DNA of 64,000 nt from Eupeodes corollae (GCF_945859685.1 NC_079149.1:11133118-11197117), one strand, 5' to 3'. Numbered from the stretch's first letter, positions 1-12,156 are shown. The notes: generated by a model not told the origin, from the sequence alone. Made by a program: numbers and translations.

Positions 1-733
1 TATGTCAAAATATCAATGACAACGACATCGTTGGATCAACAATACATATTTGAAAAATTATGAAAACGGTTTAAAATTTCTTTCGGTACGTACTTTGAAA
101 AAACAAATTCTGTCCCGAATTGTTTTCTTTCATTTATTTGTGTGTTTCTGCTGACGTCTAATTGTTGTCATCTGTCAAAACCTTCGGTTTGTTGGTTACG
201 TCAAAATAATTTATAGCTGAGAAATCACAATAATTTCTAACTTCATTTAGAACTATACATCATCATGACGCTGCTGATGTTTTTAATACAACACAAAATA
301 AATGAGTCGCCACAATCATTTTCTCTTCACCATTCTAACCGTTCAGAGTATTATTAATAAAAAAATTAACAAAAAAAAGAATTAAAATTAAAAACAAAAT
401 TATAGTAAAAAAGATAAATGTGAAAAATAAAATTGTGGAAAATTTAGAAAACAATCTTTTTTTGAAATTTCTTACCTAAGTTAGGAAAACAAAAAAGGAA
501 TAAGAATAAAATGCATAAGAGTACTTTAAAACAATTTATTTTTAGTTTTATTAAATTTTTTGTTGACATATTGTTTGTGCGTTTTTAACTTAAGACAGAT
601 TTTTATATGTATTTATGTTTGTTGTTTTTTGTTTTCTTATGTTTTGTGAAATTTGTTGCCCTTGTTTCGCTTCAACACTTTATTAAAGTATGTAGTTAAA
701 AGCAATCTGTAAGAGTTAACTCGATAGATGAAG
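1..733. other. AT-rich non-coding DNA
   Basis: No convincing reading frame, splice-flanked exon or recognisable transposon end was found here. Base composition is strongly A/T, as in the rest of the non-coding DNA of the window. It may be intron of a gene whose terminal exon lies at 2977-3113, but that is inference. Confidence 0.5.
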
Positions 734-760
734 TAAATAAATAAATAAATAAATAAATAG
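734..760. repeat. (AAAT)n microsatellite
   Basis: A short uninterrupted run of six to seven AAAT units lies in AT-rich DNA just downstream of position 730. It is a simple tandem repeat with no evident function. Confidence 0.9.
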
Positions 761-2040
761 GCTAACCAAGCCTACAATCTTGGGAGCGAACCCCCTAAAC
801 CTCTTATATCTCCAATCATCAAATTTAATTTTCATTGCGGATGTCTCAAAATCTTATAAATGAAGCACCTTTCCTCAAGTCAATTTTAGCAGTAAAAGTT
901 GGCCCTATATTTTAAAAGTTATACAACTCTATTGTGAATAGTTATTTGTTATTTGTGTTCACACGTATTTTCGAATTAAAATGTTACTTCGAATCATTAC
1001 TGACATTTCGAAAAATGGCCATGTTCATAAAACTGAGCCCTCAATGAATTTCCTCATCTCTGATGAAAGCAGACGATTTTATTTGTATTTATGTTACCTT
1101 GAATACAAAAATATGTTCTGCTGCATTTTCTGTTAAAATTGAAAACTCGATTTTCGCTCACTTTTCGACAGTGAATTTGGATGTTCCGAAATTCGTTATT
1201 GTGAATTGTAACTTCGGAAACGAAAAGCGATGTTCTGTATTTCGGTTTTTGAAAGTCTATACGCATTTAAATCATTTTGTTCTTGCACTTAAATAAAAAT
1301 TCAATTGATTTATCAGAACCACTGACAGTGCAATAGTAATCATCTTTCAGTTTTGACAGTTCAAAACAATTTTAAAGTTTTCGAAATCCATCAATTCACT
1401 TTCGAAAGAATTGATATATTATCAATTATTTATTGTGCAAGCTTAACAAAAAAAAAACACTTGTAATTCGGAGTTTAACTCCAAAAATAAGTAAATGACG
1501 TTTAATTCCTCCGAATTAACTTTTCGAACATGACATTTTTTCGTCCGAAATCAACAATTTGTGAAAAGTAATTCTAATGCAATCTTGTTATTTCATAACT
1601 CACAAAAAGGCTGATAGTAAATCCGTTATTACACGGGACGTGTTTAGGATTGCATGAATAAAGTGCGTTTCCTTTGTAGTCGGGGAAGGGTATGTTTTTG
1701 ACGTTTCTCCTTCTTAGTTGTTCTTCGAATTTGCTTCACTTCATTTTTGAAGTGCATAAAAGCATATTTAATTTAACTGAACAATAACATTGAACGAACT
1801 ATGAATGTTGGAATTAAAAATATCTGTCAAAAAAATGAGCAGAAATTAAATATTAGTTAAACGTCAAAAATGACGTACTACTGAAGGACTACATATTGAA
1901 TACATGTAAAGAGAAGATTTTTAAAGGTATTGGTCCAAATTAAGCATTAAAATCTGTCTATCATGTCAAGTTTTTCATATATCATCTTTTGAAATTCAAG
2001 CAGCAGTATTTTGACCCTTTTTCGCGTCAAATCACACGAT
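761..2040. other. Non-coding DNA, nothing recognised
   Basis: Short open frames at 1054-1296 overlap on both strands, have insect non-coding composition and match nothing I recognise. I see no exon, RNA gene or transposon terminus in this stretch. Confidence 0.45.
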
Positions 2041-2395
2041 CTTGATAATCAATTCACTTCGTCTTGAGTTGTGTGGGATAGTGATGGTCTTACCAGCATT
2101 ATTTTTGAAGACGTACAATAAGTTTGTTTGGATTCTTATTAACGTACCAATTCATCTAAAAATAGGACGACTTTTCGATCAAAATAGGAATAAACTTCCA
2201 ACTGTTCCAAAATCTAACAAGGTTGATCATTTGAACGTGTTGCTCGACGCTTTAAGATGCCATGATGATTTTATGACAACTTACAGCAGTATTTAGTGAC
2301 TGATTAAAAGAAAATAGTTTGACAGAAACTAAAAGAAACAATATGGCCGCCACGAGCTGTCAAAATCAACCCACGTTATTGGAAATCCCTATAAA
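2041..2395 (-). mobile_element. Tc1/mariner-type transposon relic (5' end fragment)
   Basis: The minus strand reads a decayed transposase segment containing WYVNKNPNK, which lines up with the Y-V-N-K-Q-N-C motif of the other relic at 27205-27760. The outer sequence at 2290-2395 (block ending near TTATTGGAAATCCCT) repeats the end of that relic at 27640-27765, so both are remains of the same element family. Only the middle of the transposase and one terminus survive, with several stops. Tc1/mariner transposases are DDE enzymes of cut-and-paste transposons that target TA. This copy cannot be functional. Confidence 0.65.
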
Positions 2396-2976
2396 ATCGA
2401 AGTTTAGATTGTAAATCGGCACCAACAATTAACTCTAAAACTGATTTTTTCAAAACCATGAAAGCAAAGCTTTTTAAAACCTCACTCGGAGTCGAATGAT
2501 AACTAATATAAATTTTCACTAAATTAATTCGGGCACTAAACTTAGTGAAAATCATCATAAAATTTGGTTTTGAAAATTATGTCTTGTTTTTATACATTTT
2601 AAAGAGGTTTATTTCAAAAATTTCACTGATGGAGATATTAAAAGTTCTGATTCTAATTGAGGACAACGATCCTTTGATTTTTGCGTTGGTTAATTCCTTA
2701 GTACGATATTTCATACCTCGATTTTTATTAGCTTTTTACCTCAACTCCCATCCAAAGCTAGTTGCAATTATATAAGTGAGCTCAAAATATTCGTAGCTTA
2801 AAGTTATTTCATTAAAAGTGAATACCGTTTGAGTATTTGTCCCCAAAAACATTTTTTTGAGCTTTGTATTATCTTGTTTGTATTTTTATTTTATTGTTTT
2901 ATAATTTGCAATCTATTTTTATTTATTTTTTATTTATATTTCTATTAATTTGTTTTTCTGTTTTTATTTTGCTCAG

Positions 2977-3113
2977 CCGTTGGTGCCCTTCAAGCAATGC
3001 GATCGCATGCAACATTAGCCTTTTATAGTTCCCAAAGTTTAATTTCTTCACGTCGTCAAACAGCAACATCAACATCAACAAATAGTCAAAAAAATCAACC
3101 ACCGCAAGAATGA
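2977..3113 (+). CDS. Probable terminal coding exon of an unrecognised gene
   Basis: A strong splice acceptor (pyrimidine-rich tract ending TTTTATTTTGCTCAG at 2976) is followed by 45 codons in one frame starting at 2979 and ending in TGA at 3111-3113. The peptide begins VGALQAMRSHATLAFYSS, then becomes a Ser/Thr/Gln-rich tail ending NQPPQE. A poly(T) stretch and an AATAAA signal at 3154-3159 follow, as expected for a last exon with a short 3' UTR. I do not recognise the protein. Upstream exons must lie outside the window. It could be an alternative last exon of the same gene as 14468-14766. RNA-seq junction reads would settle this. Confidence 0.5.
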
Positions 3114-3857
3114 TACAAAATTTAATTTTTTTTTTTTTTTTGTTTCTGAAACCAATAAAATTTATGTTTAATTTATATAATTACACTTTTTGTATGTAAG
3201 ATTTATATTAGAAATAAAACAAAATTATTAAAAATTACCTAATAATTCAAAAAAAAAAAAAAAATATTATTATTGTTTTACACTTTTAAGTTCATATAGT
3301 TATAAATTATAATCCCGAGAACAAAAATAATAATAGATTCATAGAAAAACTAAGACTTTGAAAATTATTTCCTTAATTCACAAAGAAGCAGTGTTGGAGA
3401 AAAAATATCATTAAAAGACAAAATCATTTAGAATATTCTTTTTGTATAATCATATAAGTTGCAGCTAGACATTACATAATTACATTTTTAAAATAAACGT
3501 TTTAACTCGCAAAATGTTTAACCAATCAAGGTCAATACTAACACTGGTCAACAAGGTTTTTATAACTGGCAGTCAAATTACTTTTTCTTATGTTGTTAAT
3601 AGCATTTGTTCGAACATTGAAAAAAAACATCTTACTTTATTTAAATTGAAAAAAAATATGAAAAATCCTTCACCTGTCTAACTATAACCTTAAAGAAATG
3701 GTTAAAACAGTTTTGAACAGAAAAAAGGTTATTTTAACCTATTTTTTACGTGTAGTTTTTAAAAAAATATTGAAAGAAATATAAAACATTGTTGAGGATG
3801 GGTGTTCTAAAATTTTGCACATAAGCTAAAGTTGGTGTTAGGATTACCAATCCAGAA
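3114..3857. other. 3' UTR then non-coding DNA
   Basis: The first about 60 bases look like a 3' UTR with AATAAA at 3154-3159. The rest is A/T-rich with no coding signal, ending at a 9-bp direct repeat (AATCCAGAA, 3849-3857) that borders the following non-LTR element. Confidence 0.5.
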
Positions 3858-4751
3858 TCTTACTTACTTAAGGTGGCGCTCTAGTCCTGTGTGAACTAGG
3901 GCCTCACCCAACAAACTTCTCCATCTAGCTCGGTCCCTACCTAGATCTCTCCAGTTTCGCGCTCCAAGTTCCACTTGTACGCCACCTGATCCGAGGTCTT
4001 CCTCTACTACGCTGTCCTGTGGGTGTGGATTCGAAGACTTTCCGGGCCGGAGCATTGGTTTCATAGGTAGACGAAGTCCTTGACTAACTCAAAGTTACGT
4101 CTGTCGATGGTGACGTTTTGACCAAAACGTCGGTGTTGTGTGTCCTTTCTTGACGACATCATGTACTTTGTCTTGCCCACATTAACCGTTGAACCCATTT
4201 TTGCCGCCTCTGCCTCAATACTCACAAAAGCCCCATTGACATCACGCTGATTTCTTCCGATTGTGTCAATGTCATCAGCATATGCTAGTAATTGGACAGA
4301 CTTTTGAAAGAAAGTGCCTCTAGTTTTGACGTGTGAGCTCTGCACTATTCTTTCAAGTATGATTTTAAAAAAATCGCATGACAGCGCATCACCTTGTCTA
4401 AAACCTTTTTTGACATGGAAAGGTTCTGTTAAGTTGTATCCAACCTTTATGAAGGAGCATGAATTCTCCATGGTCATCCTGCACAAACGGACGAGTTTGG
4501 AAGGGATGCCAAAACTAGACAGGCCTCTATACAGCTCGTCCCTGTAGATGCTGTCATATGCGGCCTTGAAATCGGTGAAAAGATGGTGGGTGTCGATTTG
4601 GTGTTCTTGGGTTTTTTCCAGGATCTGCCGTAATGTGAATATTTGATCGACTGTGGACTTTCTTGGTCTAAACCACACTGATAAGGACCTATCAGGTTGT
4701 TGACGATGGGCTTTAGACGTTCACATATTACGGCAGGGAAAATTTCTCACT
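3858..4751 (-). mobile_element. 5'-truncated non-LTR retrotransposon, internally deleted, with target-site duplication
   Basis: The minus strand encodes part of a reverse transcriptase: the C/WFRP(R)KSTVDQIF region, F-TDFKAAYDSI, the FRQGDALSCDFF block and an intact catalytic YADD near residue 133 of the open stretch at 4061-4678. It then jumps, after VKDFVYL, into the C-terminal tail (ARNWRDLGRDRARWRSLLGEA) at 3864-4064. Against the copy at 28555-30498, about 380 bp are missing at that join. The 3' end carries a short TAAG-type tandem tail. The direct repeat AATCCAGAA at 3849-3857 and 4752-4760 is a good target-site duplication and fixes both ends. The clade is probably RTE-like, but that is not certain. 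The copy is dead through truncation, although its YADD survives. Confidence 0.85.
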
Positions 4752-5702
4752 AATCCAGAAACATAACTTCGATAAACATGAAAGCATAACATTCAATTCA
4801 ATCAAGACTCATAAGTCATCTTATAAATCATCAATGATTATTTACAAAAAAAAATGAGATACTTAAATGATTCAAATTCTTTGTGGAATATTACGATTTG
4901 TGCAACTTTGCTTCTACTACTTTTTCAATCTTATGGGCAGCGTACGAATGCCGCGTCGAAAAATGTTTCATCTTTTGAGGCAAACCACGAATCGAACCAC
5001 ATAATAAGCATAAACAAACATAAGTTTATGTCAAAAACCCAACGAAAATTCACCTAAGTTTTGTGAAATTACTGCGGATAGCCATAATTCAATTTTGCTC
5101 ACGTATCTACATGTCAGATTTTACTTATGCGGCGAACGACTGGGATCGCTCCTGCTTAACTTAACGAAACTGAGAAAAATTGAACGAAACGGAGCTAGAC
5201 TCCTATTATAGTTGGGGCTTAACTGCCTCTCATTTGCGATGTTTTTATTTCGAGCACTCCTTCCCGTTGTTTTAGCTACTCTTCTGAAATTCGTACACCT
5301 TTTACTTTCCAAAATCATAATTTAATTTTCCAACTGTTAGAAATACGTATTTTAAGATGTTTGCAGTTTTGAAGAAACTAATTTCAAAAACCTGTCATTC
5401 CGTAATTTTTGAAACGATAATCGTCAAAACGATTATCATTTTGACGATAACTTCTGATAATTTTTCGTTCGGTTTTGACATAAGCTTTCTTTCGGTTAAG
5501 TCTATTATAGGTGGGCCATTATACTACGAGTATGACTGAATTGTCAAATGAACTCAACGAAAACTAATGATTGTTCAATAATTTGAAAATCTTAATGAAA
5601 TTGGTTTTCCTCTTTTTAGGAAGTTTTGAAAATATGAAAAAAATGTATTATTATTAATGAACATGCCAACTATTTTGTGAAGTTTATTGTTACTGTTACT
5701 TT
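4752..5702. other. Non-coding DNA with a small hairpin
   Basis: No gene is supported. At about 5418-5452 there is a short self-complementary run, with ATAATCGTCAAAACGATTAT at its core, followed by another arm; it is probably part of a decayed repeat. Short frames on both strands overlap and lack family similarity. Confidence 0.45.
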
Positions 5703-5739
5703 TTGTGTTTTCATTTGTTGCCGTCGACACTCATTTATT

Positions 5740-6008
5740 TTTCTATTTTTCGGACGGAAATTCATTTTCCTGGACAGCTGATACTTTTATGTTCAAAAGT
5801 GAAACGAATCGTTCCACTGATTTGTGTTCCAGTTTCACACAATTCCAATGACAGATATCTGTCAGTAAAAATTTGTCTGTGGTTTTCAATCAGGAAATTA
5901 TTTTTAATGACAGAAATTTTTATTGAAAGCTGTAAACGACCTGCCAGAAAAATTCCAATATTTGTTTTCGATGATGAAAACCAATGATAGCTATAACTGG
6001 CGCCTAGG
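5740..6008 (+). repeat. Partial copy of the 11.3-kb foldback element family
   Basis: The block GGACGGAAATTCATTTTCCT through to the terminus ending AACTGGCGCC matches the arm of the foldback element at 11337-11973. Shared landmarks are GTTCAAAAGTGAAACGAATC, TTTCACACAATTCCAATGAC and ACCAATGATAGCTATAAC. Only one arm with one terminus is present, so this is a single-ended fragment. Short open frames inside it are incidental. Confidence 0.75.
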
Positions 6009-7721
6009 GTAGAAAGAAAACTTTATATTGTTGACCAGTGTAATCATTAGATTCAGATTTTTTTATTCATTGCATTTCAAAAATAAACCTTAATTATGTT
6101 TCTTTTCGAAAACAGAAAAGAAACTGTGTTTCAAGGATTTAAATATAAATCCTATGTATTTTGAAAAAAATAATTGAGTCTGTAAAAACAAAACTATTTT
6201 GTTATACACTTCAAGCTAGGTCCTACAAATAAAATGAATTCAAATTTGAAAAAATAGTTAATTTGTTTTCAGTATTCTACATATTGGATTGATTAAAAAA
6301 CGTATCTGAATCATTCAAGTCAGATCAGTATAAGCTATCGTCAGTACCAAAAGCTAAAATTTAAAACCTTTTTAAGACTTCTTACTCAATATCTCTAAAA
6401 AAACACCAACACTGTTTCTTATTAATTTTGAATATAAAAGTTTCAATGTTATGTACCTCTTGTGTGTTTTGTACGTAATATAATCAAATTAAGGCTAAAA
6501 TTTCACAACTTGGCCAAAATAAGAATCAAATTAGTTTCTATTTATATTAAAAAAAAAAAATTAAACCATTTGACAACCAAAAATTTTCTCTTGAAAGAGA
6601 CTTCTTTCACGAATTGCATCGTAATCAAAAACGTATACAACTTGTTCTTACACTAAAAAGCTTCATTTAGATGTCTTAGAAGTTTTTGATTACAATGGAA
6701 TTAGTGATAAGTCTGAATATAGTTATTGTATTGTATAGTTCCTTCTTTAATCTTTTTTGTTTTTCTTTAATTGAGTTTAAAAACAGGCTTTGCACCAAAA
6801 GAAGACAAAAGAACCACATCCATGTACTACTACCTTTAAATTTTTATTTGCATATGTTAAGTTGTAAATGGGACATGACAATTTATAATCCTTATAATAA
6901 AAGAACTTCCTTTATTATGGTTCGATTTGTTTAAACATTTGAGTTACGAACAAAATCAAATTTATTTTCATTTTATAAATTATCATGTCTCAAATCTGAA
7001 CATCTTATAAATATTTGTTTGCACCCTTAAAAATGTTGTATTTTCATTTAAATTATTTATAGTTTTTTATTTTAAGTTAAATCTATTACTGTATATTATT
7101 ATTTTAATGTCAAATGCTAAGCTAATATTATATTTTATTAATTTGCACGTAGATAATATTAAAATATTATTTTTAAGTTGATTTTTTTTGTTAATTAATT
7201 ATGCTTTAAATATTACATACAAAAAATAGTATTTCTAAGTTTAAGATTCAAATTGAAGTATTTTTATGCAATTTTGTAATTTGTTATTTGTACATATACA
7301 ACAACATGCATACAAAAGAAATCGAGAAAATAGTTTTGGGCTTAGAAATATTTCAGCGTGAACCATCAATTATATAAATAAATAAAAATCTTTACATCTA
7401 TAACTTAAATTTGAGATATTTTTTGGAAAGAGCATACATGCTCATACTGAAGCCGTTGTTGAGTTTTGACATTTTAGGTTAGAAACATGCATTTAGAACG
7501 TTCGAAAACGTTTTTGAAAAGAAAAGTAATACAAACAAAAAACGATACTAACGTGCGAAATTGACGTATTATAACTTTTTCATTGTTAACTTGAGATTAA
7601 GTTCGTCCTTCGGTTATTTACTAATTTCTTATTCAATTTAATTCGATAGAACACAAATAGTATTTTAACTAAAACCCGCCTCAGAATACAGCAGATTAAT
7701 TAAAATGCTTCGCCTTAAAAC
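6009..7721. other. AT-rich non-coding DNA
   Basis: No open frame with coding character, no splice-bounded exon and no recognisable element end were seen. A poly(A) run lies near 6549-6560. Confidence 0.45.
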
Positions 7722-7904
7722 TACCTAGTCGTGCCATAAATTCTGATGCAAACTTTCAAGACCTTTTTGTTAAGACATCCATTTGATATAAAATGGTTAA
7801 CTTTTTTTTATAAATATTTACATAAGTAAGCTATTAAAAAATGCCAATTTGGTTCTTGAAGATCTCAATCAAAAAATATATATAAAAGAACCTTTTAAAC
7901 AAAT

Positions 7905-10335
7905 TATTACTTTATTAGACTTATCTCTTAATTTTACTTCATTTACATTTATCGCATGTTTTCTTTAATTCATGTTTATTATAATTTACTTACTTCTTTC
8001 TCTCATGTAATGGTTGGGCTCATCAGAAAATGACCATTACGCCTTGTCTTGACGCATATTTTCTCGAATAAATCTAGAATCCATATAACATGAGCTACAT
8101 AGAGCTACTGTGAATTATATGGTTGCTGCAAGTCTACAGAGAAGATAAATTGTAGCTATTTTTCTTTGATTGCTATGGGACATTTGAAGATGAAATGTTT
8201 GACTGTTAACAGTAGAATTGTTATTTCCTGAACACCGTTTAATTTAATAAATATGATTTAAAATCATGAAAAATGAATGTAAAAATAAACCAGCATGGTG
8301 TTCAAATATGCGTTTCGCCCCGATGTAATGGTTGGGCTCATCAGAAGATGACCATTACGCCTTGTCTTGACGCATATTTTCTCGAATAAATCTAGAATCC
8401 ATGTATGAGCTACATAGAGCTACTGTGAATTATATGGTTGCGATTAAGCCAAAGGCTTTGTAAGAATATTTGCTTCCTGATCTTATTAACGTAATGCAAT
8501 GTGACATCACCTTCATCTACCTTCTGTCGAATAAAATGATGTTTGACATCATTATGCTCTACACGTTTGTCCATTTCCATTTTATACGCCATTTTTAAAC
8601 AGCTCTGGTTATCCTCGAATATAGGTATAACATAAACATCAATGAGCAAATCAGCTAACAATCCACGTAACCAAATACCTTCCTGTACAGCTAGTGCCAA
8701 AGCTATATATTCAGCTGCAGTGGTTAAACATGCAACAACTTGTTGTTTCTTCGACGACCAGCTTACAACATTTCCAAAAACTTTGAATATAAAACCACTC
8801 GTAGATCTCATATCGGTTTCATCCGAAACGTAATCAGCGTCAACAAATCCTAGTAAAGGTTTTGCTTAATTTGTTTCTTATAAACAGGCTCATAATTCAT
8901 TGTGGCCTTCAAGTAACGCACCAACCTTTTACCACATTGCCAATAATCTATACCTGGAGAGTCTTGACAACGACTCGGCTGAGATTTGGGGAAACATATA
9001 TCAGGTCTGCTGTAAAGCATCATATACATGACCTTACCAATGAGCTCCCTATATGGCACCGTTATTTTCTTAACATCATCTTCGATTCTCTTGAGCTTTA
9101 TTGGCTGGTCTATCGGAGTAGAAACTCCATTGCAATCTGTCATATTCATGTATACTCAACCATGACTCTTCAATATTATGTTTGATCCCTATACCAAGGA
9201 ATTGTTCAAGCTTTAATAATTCTTTCGTCTCAAAATCTCTTTCCAACATACTTTGCGAAATTAAATAGTTTTTATGTATAGCCACTGACAACACAGTTGG
9301 AATAGCTGCCAACTTTGCAACAGGTGCATATGTTTGCTCGTAATCAATACCATAATGTTAATTACACCCCCTTGCCACCAATTGGTCCTTATATGTAGTA
9401 GGCTCCCCATCTTTGACAGTCTTTAGCTTAAAAACCCATCTACAACTTACTATTTACATGTCCGGTCTCCTCTCTACTAGCTCAAAAGTTTCGTTCAATT
9501 TCAACGACTGTTACTCATCCACAACAGCGGCTTTCTAATACTCCCGGTCAGGTCTCAAATAAATTTCTTTGAAATTCTTCGGTTCAGCTGAAAAATTAAA
9601 CTGGGACAGATTTATCTTTTCAAAACTACGATTATAAGCTAATTTGCCCGGAGGGCTTCGCTCACGACAGCTCTGCCTTTGACTTGCCAAATGTTTGTGC
9701 CAATTGGGATTCATCTTCAGAAGCATATTCAAAGTTAGAATCTGTTGATTGTTCGCTATTCTGCACCACCCTGTCATCAAACTCACCTTCCCCGACTTCA
9801 TCAAATTCGTTCCCAACAGCCAAATCACCAGCAGCCACATCATCAGCAGTTTCTTCATATCTTATAGATTCCCCTTCTAAATCTGACTTTAATCTTTCAC
9901 CAACAACAACCGTACTGGACTCATCATTATTCTTGCCTCTTGCTGGAAAATACTGCTCATCAAACCTTACGTTCCTCGCAACAACTATTTTTCGCGAATC
10001 CTATAACCTATACCCATTAATTCCGTAGCCTACCATCATCATCGCCTTGCTTTTTGGATCAAATTTCGACCTTTTTTCTTTGGGTGTATGTGCAAATGCT
10101 TGGCATCCAAATATTCCCAACTTCTTGATGTCTGGCTTAATACCAAACCATACTTCTGCAGGTGTTTCACCAATAACACATTTGGTTGGACTCTTATTGA
10201 GTAGGTAGGTTGCAGTAAGAACTGCCTCACCCCACATTTCCTTTTTAACTCCAGAATCCATCATCACTTAGACTAATTTCTTTATTTTACTTCTTTAATT
10301 CATGTTTATTATCATTTACTTTAGTTTTTTCTCTT
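7905..10335 (-). mobile_element. Degenerate Ty1/Copia LTR retrotransposon
   Basis: The minus strand carries Copia polyprotein pieces in the expected order from high to low coordinate. First is the integrase C-terminal region at 10001-10267 (EAVLTATYLLNKSPTK, GYGINGYRL). Next are a decayed acidic linker at 9535-9990 and reverse transcriptase pieces at 8850-9312 (LEQFLGIGIKH; PYRELIGKVMYMMLYSRPDI). Last is the RNase H at 8410-8811 (STSGFIFK, WSSKKQQVVA, AAEYIALA, EDNQSCLKMA). Gag, protease, the integrase core and the RT catalytic core are missing or scrambled, with many frameshifts. CTTTAATTCATGTTTATTAT at about 7973 recurs at about 10292, consistent with LTR remnants on both sides. Copia elements replicate through an RNA intermediate in virus-like particles. 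This copy is a fossil. Confidence 0.85.
8006..8440. repeat. Direct duplication of about 120 bp carrying a perfect hairpin
   Basis: The block from GTAATGGTTGGGCTCATCAG to TGAATTATATGGTTGC occurs at about 8007-8125 and again at about 8321-8441, almost identical. Each copy starts with the arms GTAATGGT and ACCATTAC, an 8-bp perfect stem with a loop of about 17 bases. The second copy overlaps the end of the Copia RNase H frame, so the duplication probably involves the 3' LTR/polypurine boundary of that element. Confidence 0.8.
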
Positions 10336-10783
10336 ATACTTGACCTATGCAGCGCTTTGATAAAGTACCCCATCTACTACAGTTCTAGATTAGCTTCTGT
10401 TACCAAGGAATGAGGCGTTCACAACAATAGAATCCATAAAATGTACCACTGGGATCCGCAACGTTGTATGTCTTTTAGAATAGATGACTTATGATTATAA
10501 AAGTCTGGATGCTTAAAAGAGCGGTACCGGAAAGTTCCTTCGAAAGTGAAGAATAATGTCTAAGAAACTGAATACATTTACTAGATCATTTAAACAAAAA
10601 GGGCTACTGACGCTCCACAGATCATTTGTTAATAACTCGATTCTATTCTATTCTAGAAAGAATAATGGGGCTTCACAGGAATTGAGCATGGAATAATTCT
10701 TTTTTTTCGGATGCAAAGATTTCTACCATTAAAGAAGTTTATAACAAAGTGATACAATTTATCCCACATCATTATATGTTGTT
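10336..10783. other. Unassigned interior sequence
   Basis: This lies between the Copia remnant and the next MITE. No frame, exon or terminus is recognised. It could be original sequence of the surrounding mariner-like element. Confidence 0.4.
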
Positions 10784-11125
10784 TATGGCTGAAACACAAA
10801 CACGCTTCAGCTTCGCCTAACGTTAACGAGTTCAGCCATAGGAATTCAATGCATTCTGTCACTTCGATCTCACGTTTCATTTGACAATCGTAAGGAAATA
10901 AAGTTATGTTACGTTTTGTGACTCCAAACAGAAGCTCTAGTTCTATTATCTGAACATTTGCTTTGACAGCTGACAGCTCAACGGATGTAAAACAAATGTC
11001 AAAATACTAAATATTTGCTCTTTGGAGTAATGAAATAATAGAAATGTCATTCAAAGCAACCTTGAAGCAAGGCCACCGTAACGCAGACGAAGCCGAAGCT
11101 GAAGCGTGTTTGTGATTCAGCCATA
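10784..11125. mobile_element. MITE with about 32-bp terminal inverted repeats
   Basis: TATGGCTGAAACACAAACAC at 10784 continues through GCTTCAGCTTCG and is matched, inverted, at about 11094-11125 with two or three mismatches. The 342-bp element has no coding capacity, which is typical of a miniature inverted-repeat transposable element mobilised by a larger relative. The superfamily cannot be assigned because no clear target duplication was found. Confidence 0.75.
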
Positions 11126-11336
11126 AAGGTCAAACGTAACCATCACTATGCTTCTGTATTGACTTGATTTGAAAGTGTACCATGGAGATGATGTAGAAGG
11201 TTTAGTAAAGAAAAGATACCCTTTTCAATGAAAATATGTGTATTCTTCTTAAGGGTTTTTGTGAGACAAGCAAATCCAAGACAGCCTCAGGGTCAATGTC
11301 GTAGGATTTAGGCTTTATGGTTCTCCATATTTTAAT

Positions 11337-11973
11337 CTTTAGGGGCCAGTTATAGATATCATTGAAATCGATCCAGAAACATTTTTTAACCGACATTTGA
11401 AGGTGTTTCCCTTTGATTAGAAATGAAAATTATATGCTGGAAATTATATTTGGAAATCACACAAAGAATTTTTCTATTTTCTGGACAGAAATTCATTTTC
11501 CTGGACAGCTGAAACTTTTATGTTCAAAAGTGAAACGAATCGTTACACTGATTTGCTGATTTGTGTTTCAATTTCACACAATTCCAATGACGGATTTCTG
11601 TCAGTAAACATTTTTCGGTCGATTACAATCCGGACATTTTTTTCAATGACAGAAATTTTTAATGAAAGCTATAAACAACCTGTCAAAAAAATTCCAATGT
11701 TTGTTTTCAATGATGAGAACCAATGATAGCTATAACCACCGAAAAACTTTTACTGACAGAAATTTGTCATTGGAATTGTGTGAAATTGGAGCAAAAATCA
11801 ATGGAACGATTCGTTTGACTTTTGAACATAAAAGTATCAACCGTTCATGAAAATGAATTTCCGTCCGGAAAATAAAAAAAACACATTTTTAGCGAAAAAA
11901 ATTCAAAGGTAAACACCTTCAAGTATCGAACCAAAAATGTTCCGGATCGATTTCAATAATAGCTGTAACTGGC
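11337..11973. mobile_element. Foldback element with very long inverted arms
   Basis: Almost the whole 637 bp is an imperfect palindrome. The left end (GGGGCCAGTTATAGATATC, then GAAATCGATCC, then GAAGGTGTTT) is matched by the right end (AAACACCTTC, GGATCGATTTC, AGCTGTAACTGGCGCC). The arms continue inward through TTCATTTTCCTGGACAGCTG and the TTCACACAATTCCAATGAC block. TTAG abuts both termini and may be a 4-bp target duplication. A single-arm relative lies at 5740-6008. Small open frames inside result from the repeat structure. Confidence 0.8.
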
Positions 11974-12156
11974 GCCTTAGGTTTTTAAGAGCTACCTACC
12001 ATAAAAGCTGAGGCCGGTCGTTTTGAGTGAAACTACTTTATTAATTAAACTTATATTATGACAGAATTAATGAAATAACAGTGAATACAAAATATTAGTT
12101 CTTATCTTATTGTGTTTATGCTTGTATTGTAATAGAACTTATGGCACGACTAGGTA

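Larger units (their letters stand above)
7722..12156. mobile_element. Interval bounded by mariner-type terminal inverted repeats with nested insertions
   Basis: TACCTAGTCGTGCCATAA at 7722-7739 is repeated in inverted orientation at 12139-12156. The match extends to 23 bases with one mismatch (through ATTCT or GTTCT), and each end is bordered by TA, the Tc1/mariner target dinucleotide. A single old mariner-like element whose interior has since been filled by the Copia remnant and two MITEs would explain this. Alternatively these are ends of two separate elements in opposite orientation. No transposase was recognised inside, so the unity of the interval is inference. Confidence 0.5.

Noticed and set aside
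1054..1296. Overlapping 70- and 77-codon frames on both strands
   Set aside because: Overlap in opposite strands, no signal peptide, no splice context, no family match.
5121..5318. 65-codon basic minus-strand frame
   Set aside because: No homology or regulatory context; composition like the surrounding non-coding DNA.
5703..5987. 94-codon plus-strand frame
   Set aside because: Lies in a repeat that recurs as part of a foldback element at 11.5 kb, where the frame is not conserved.
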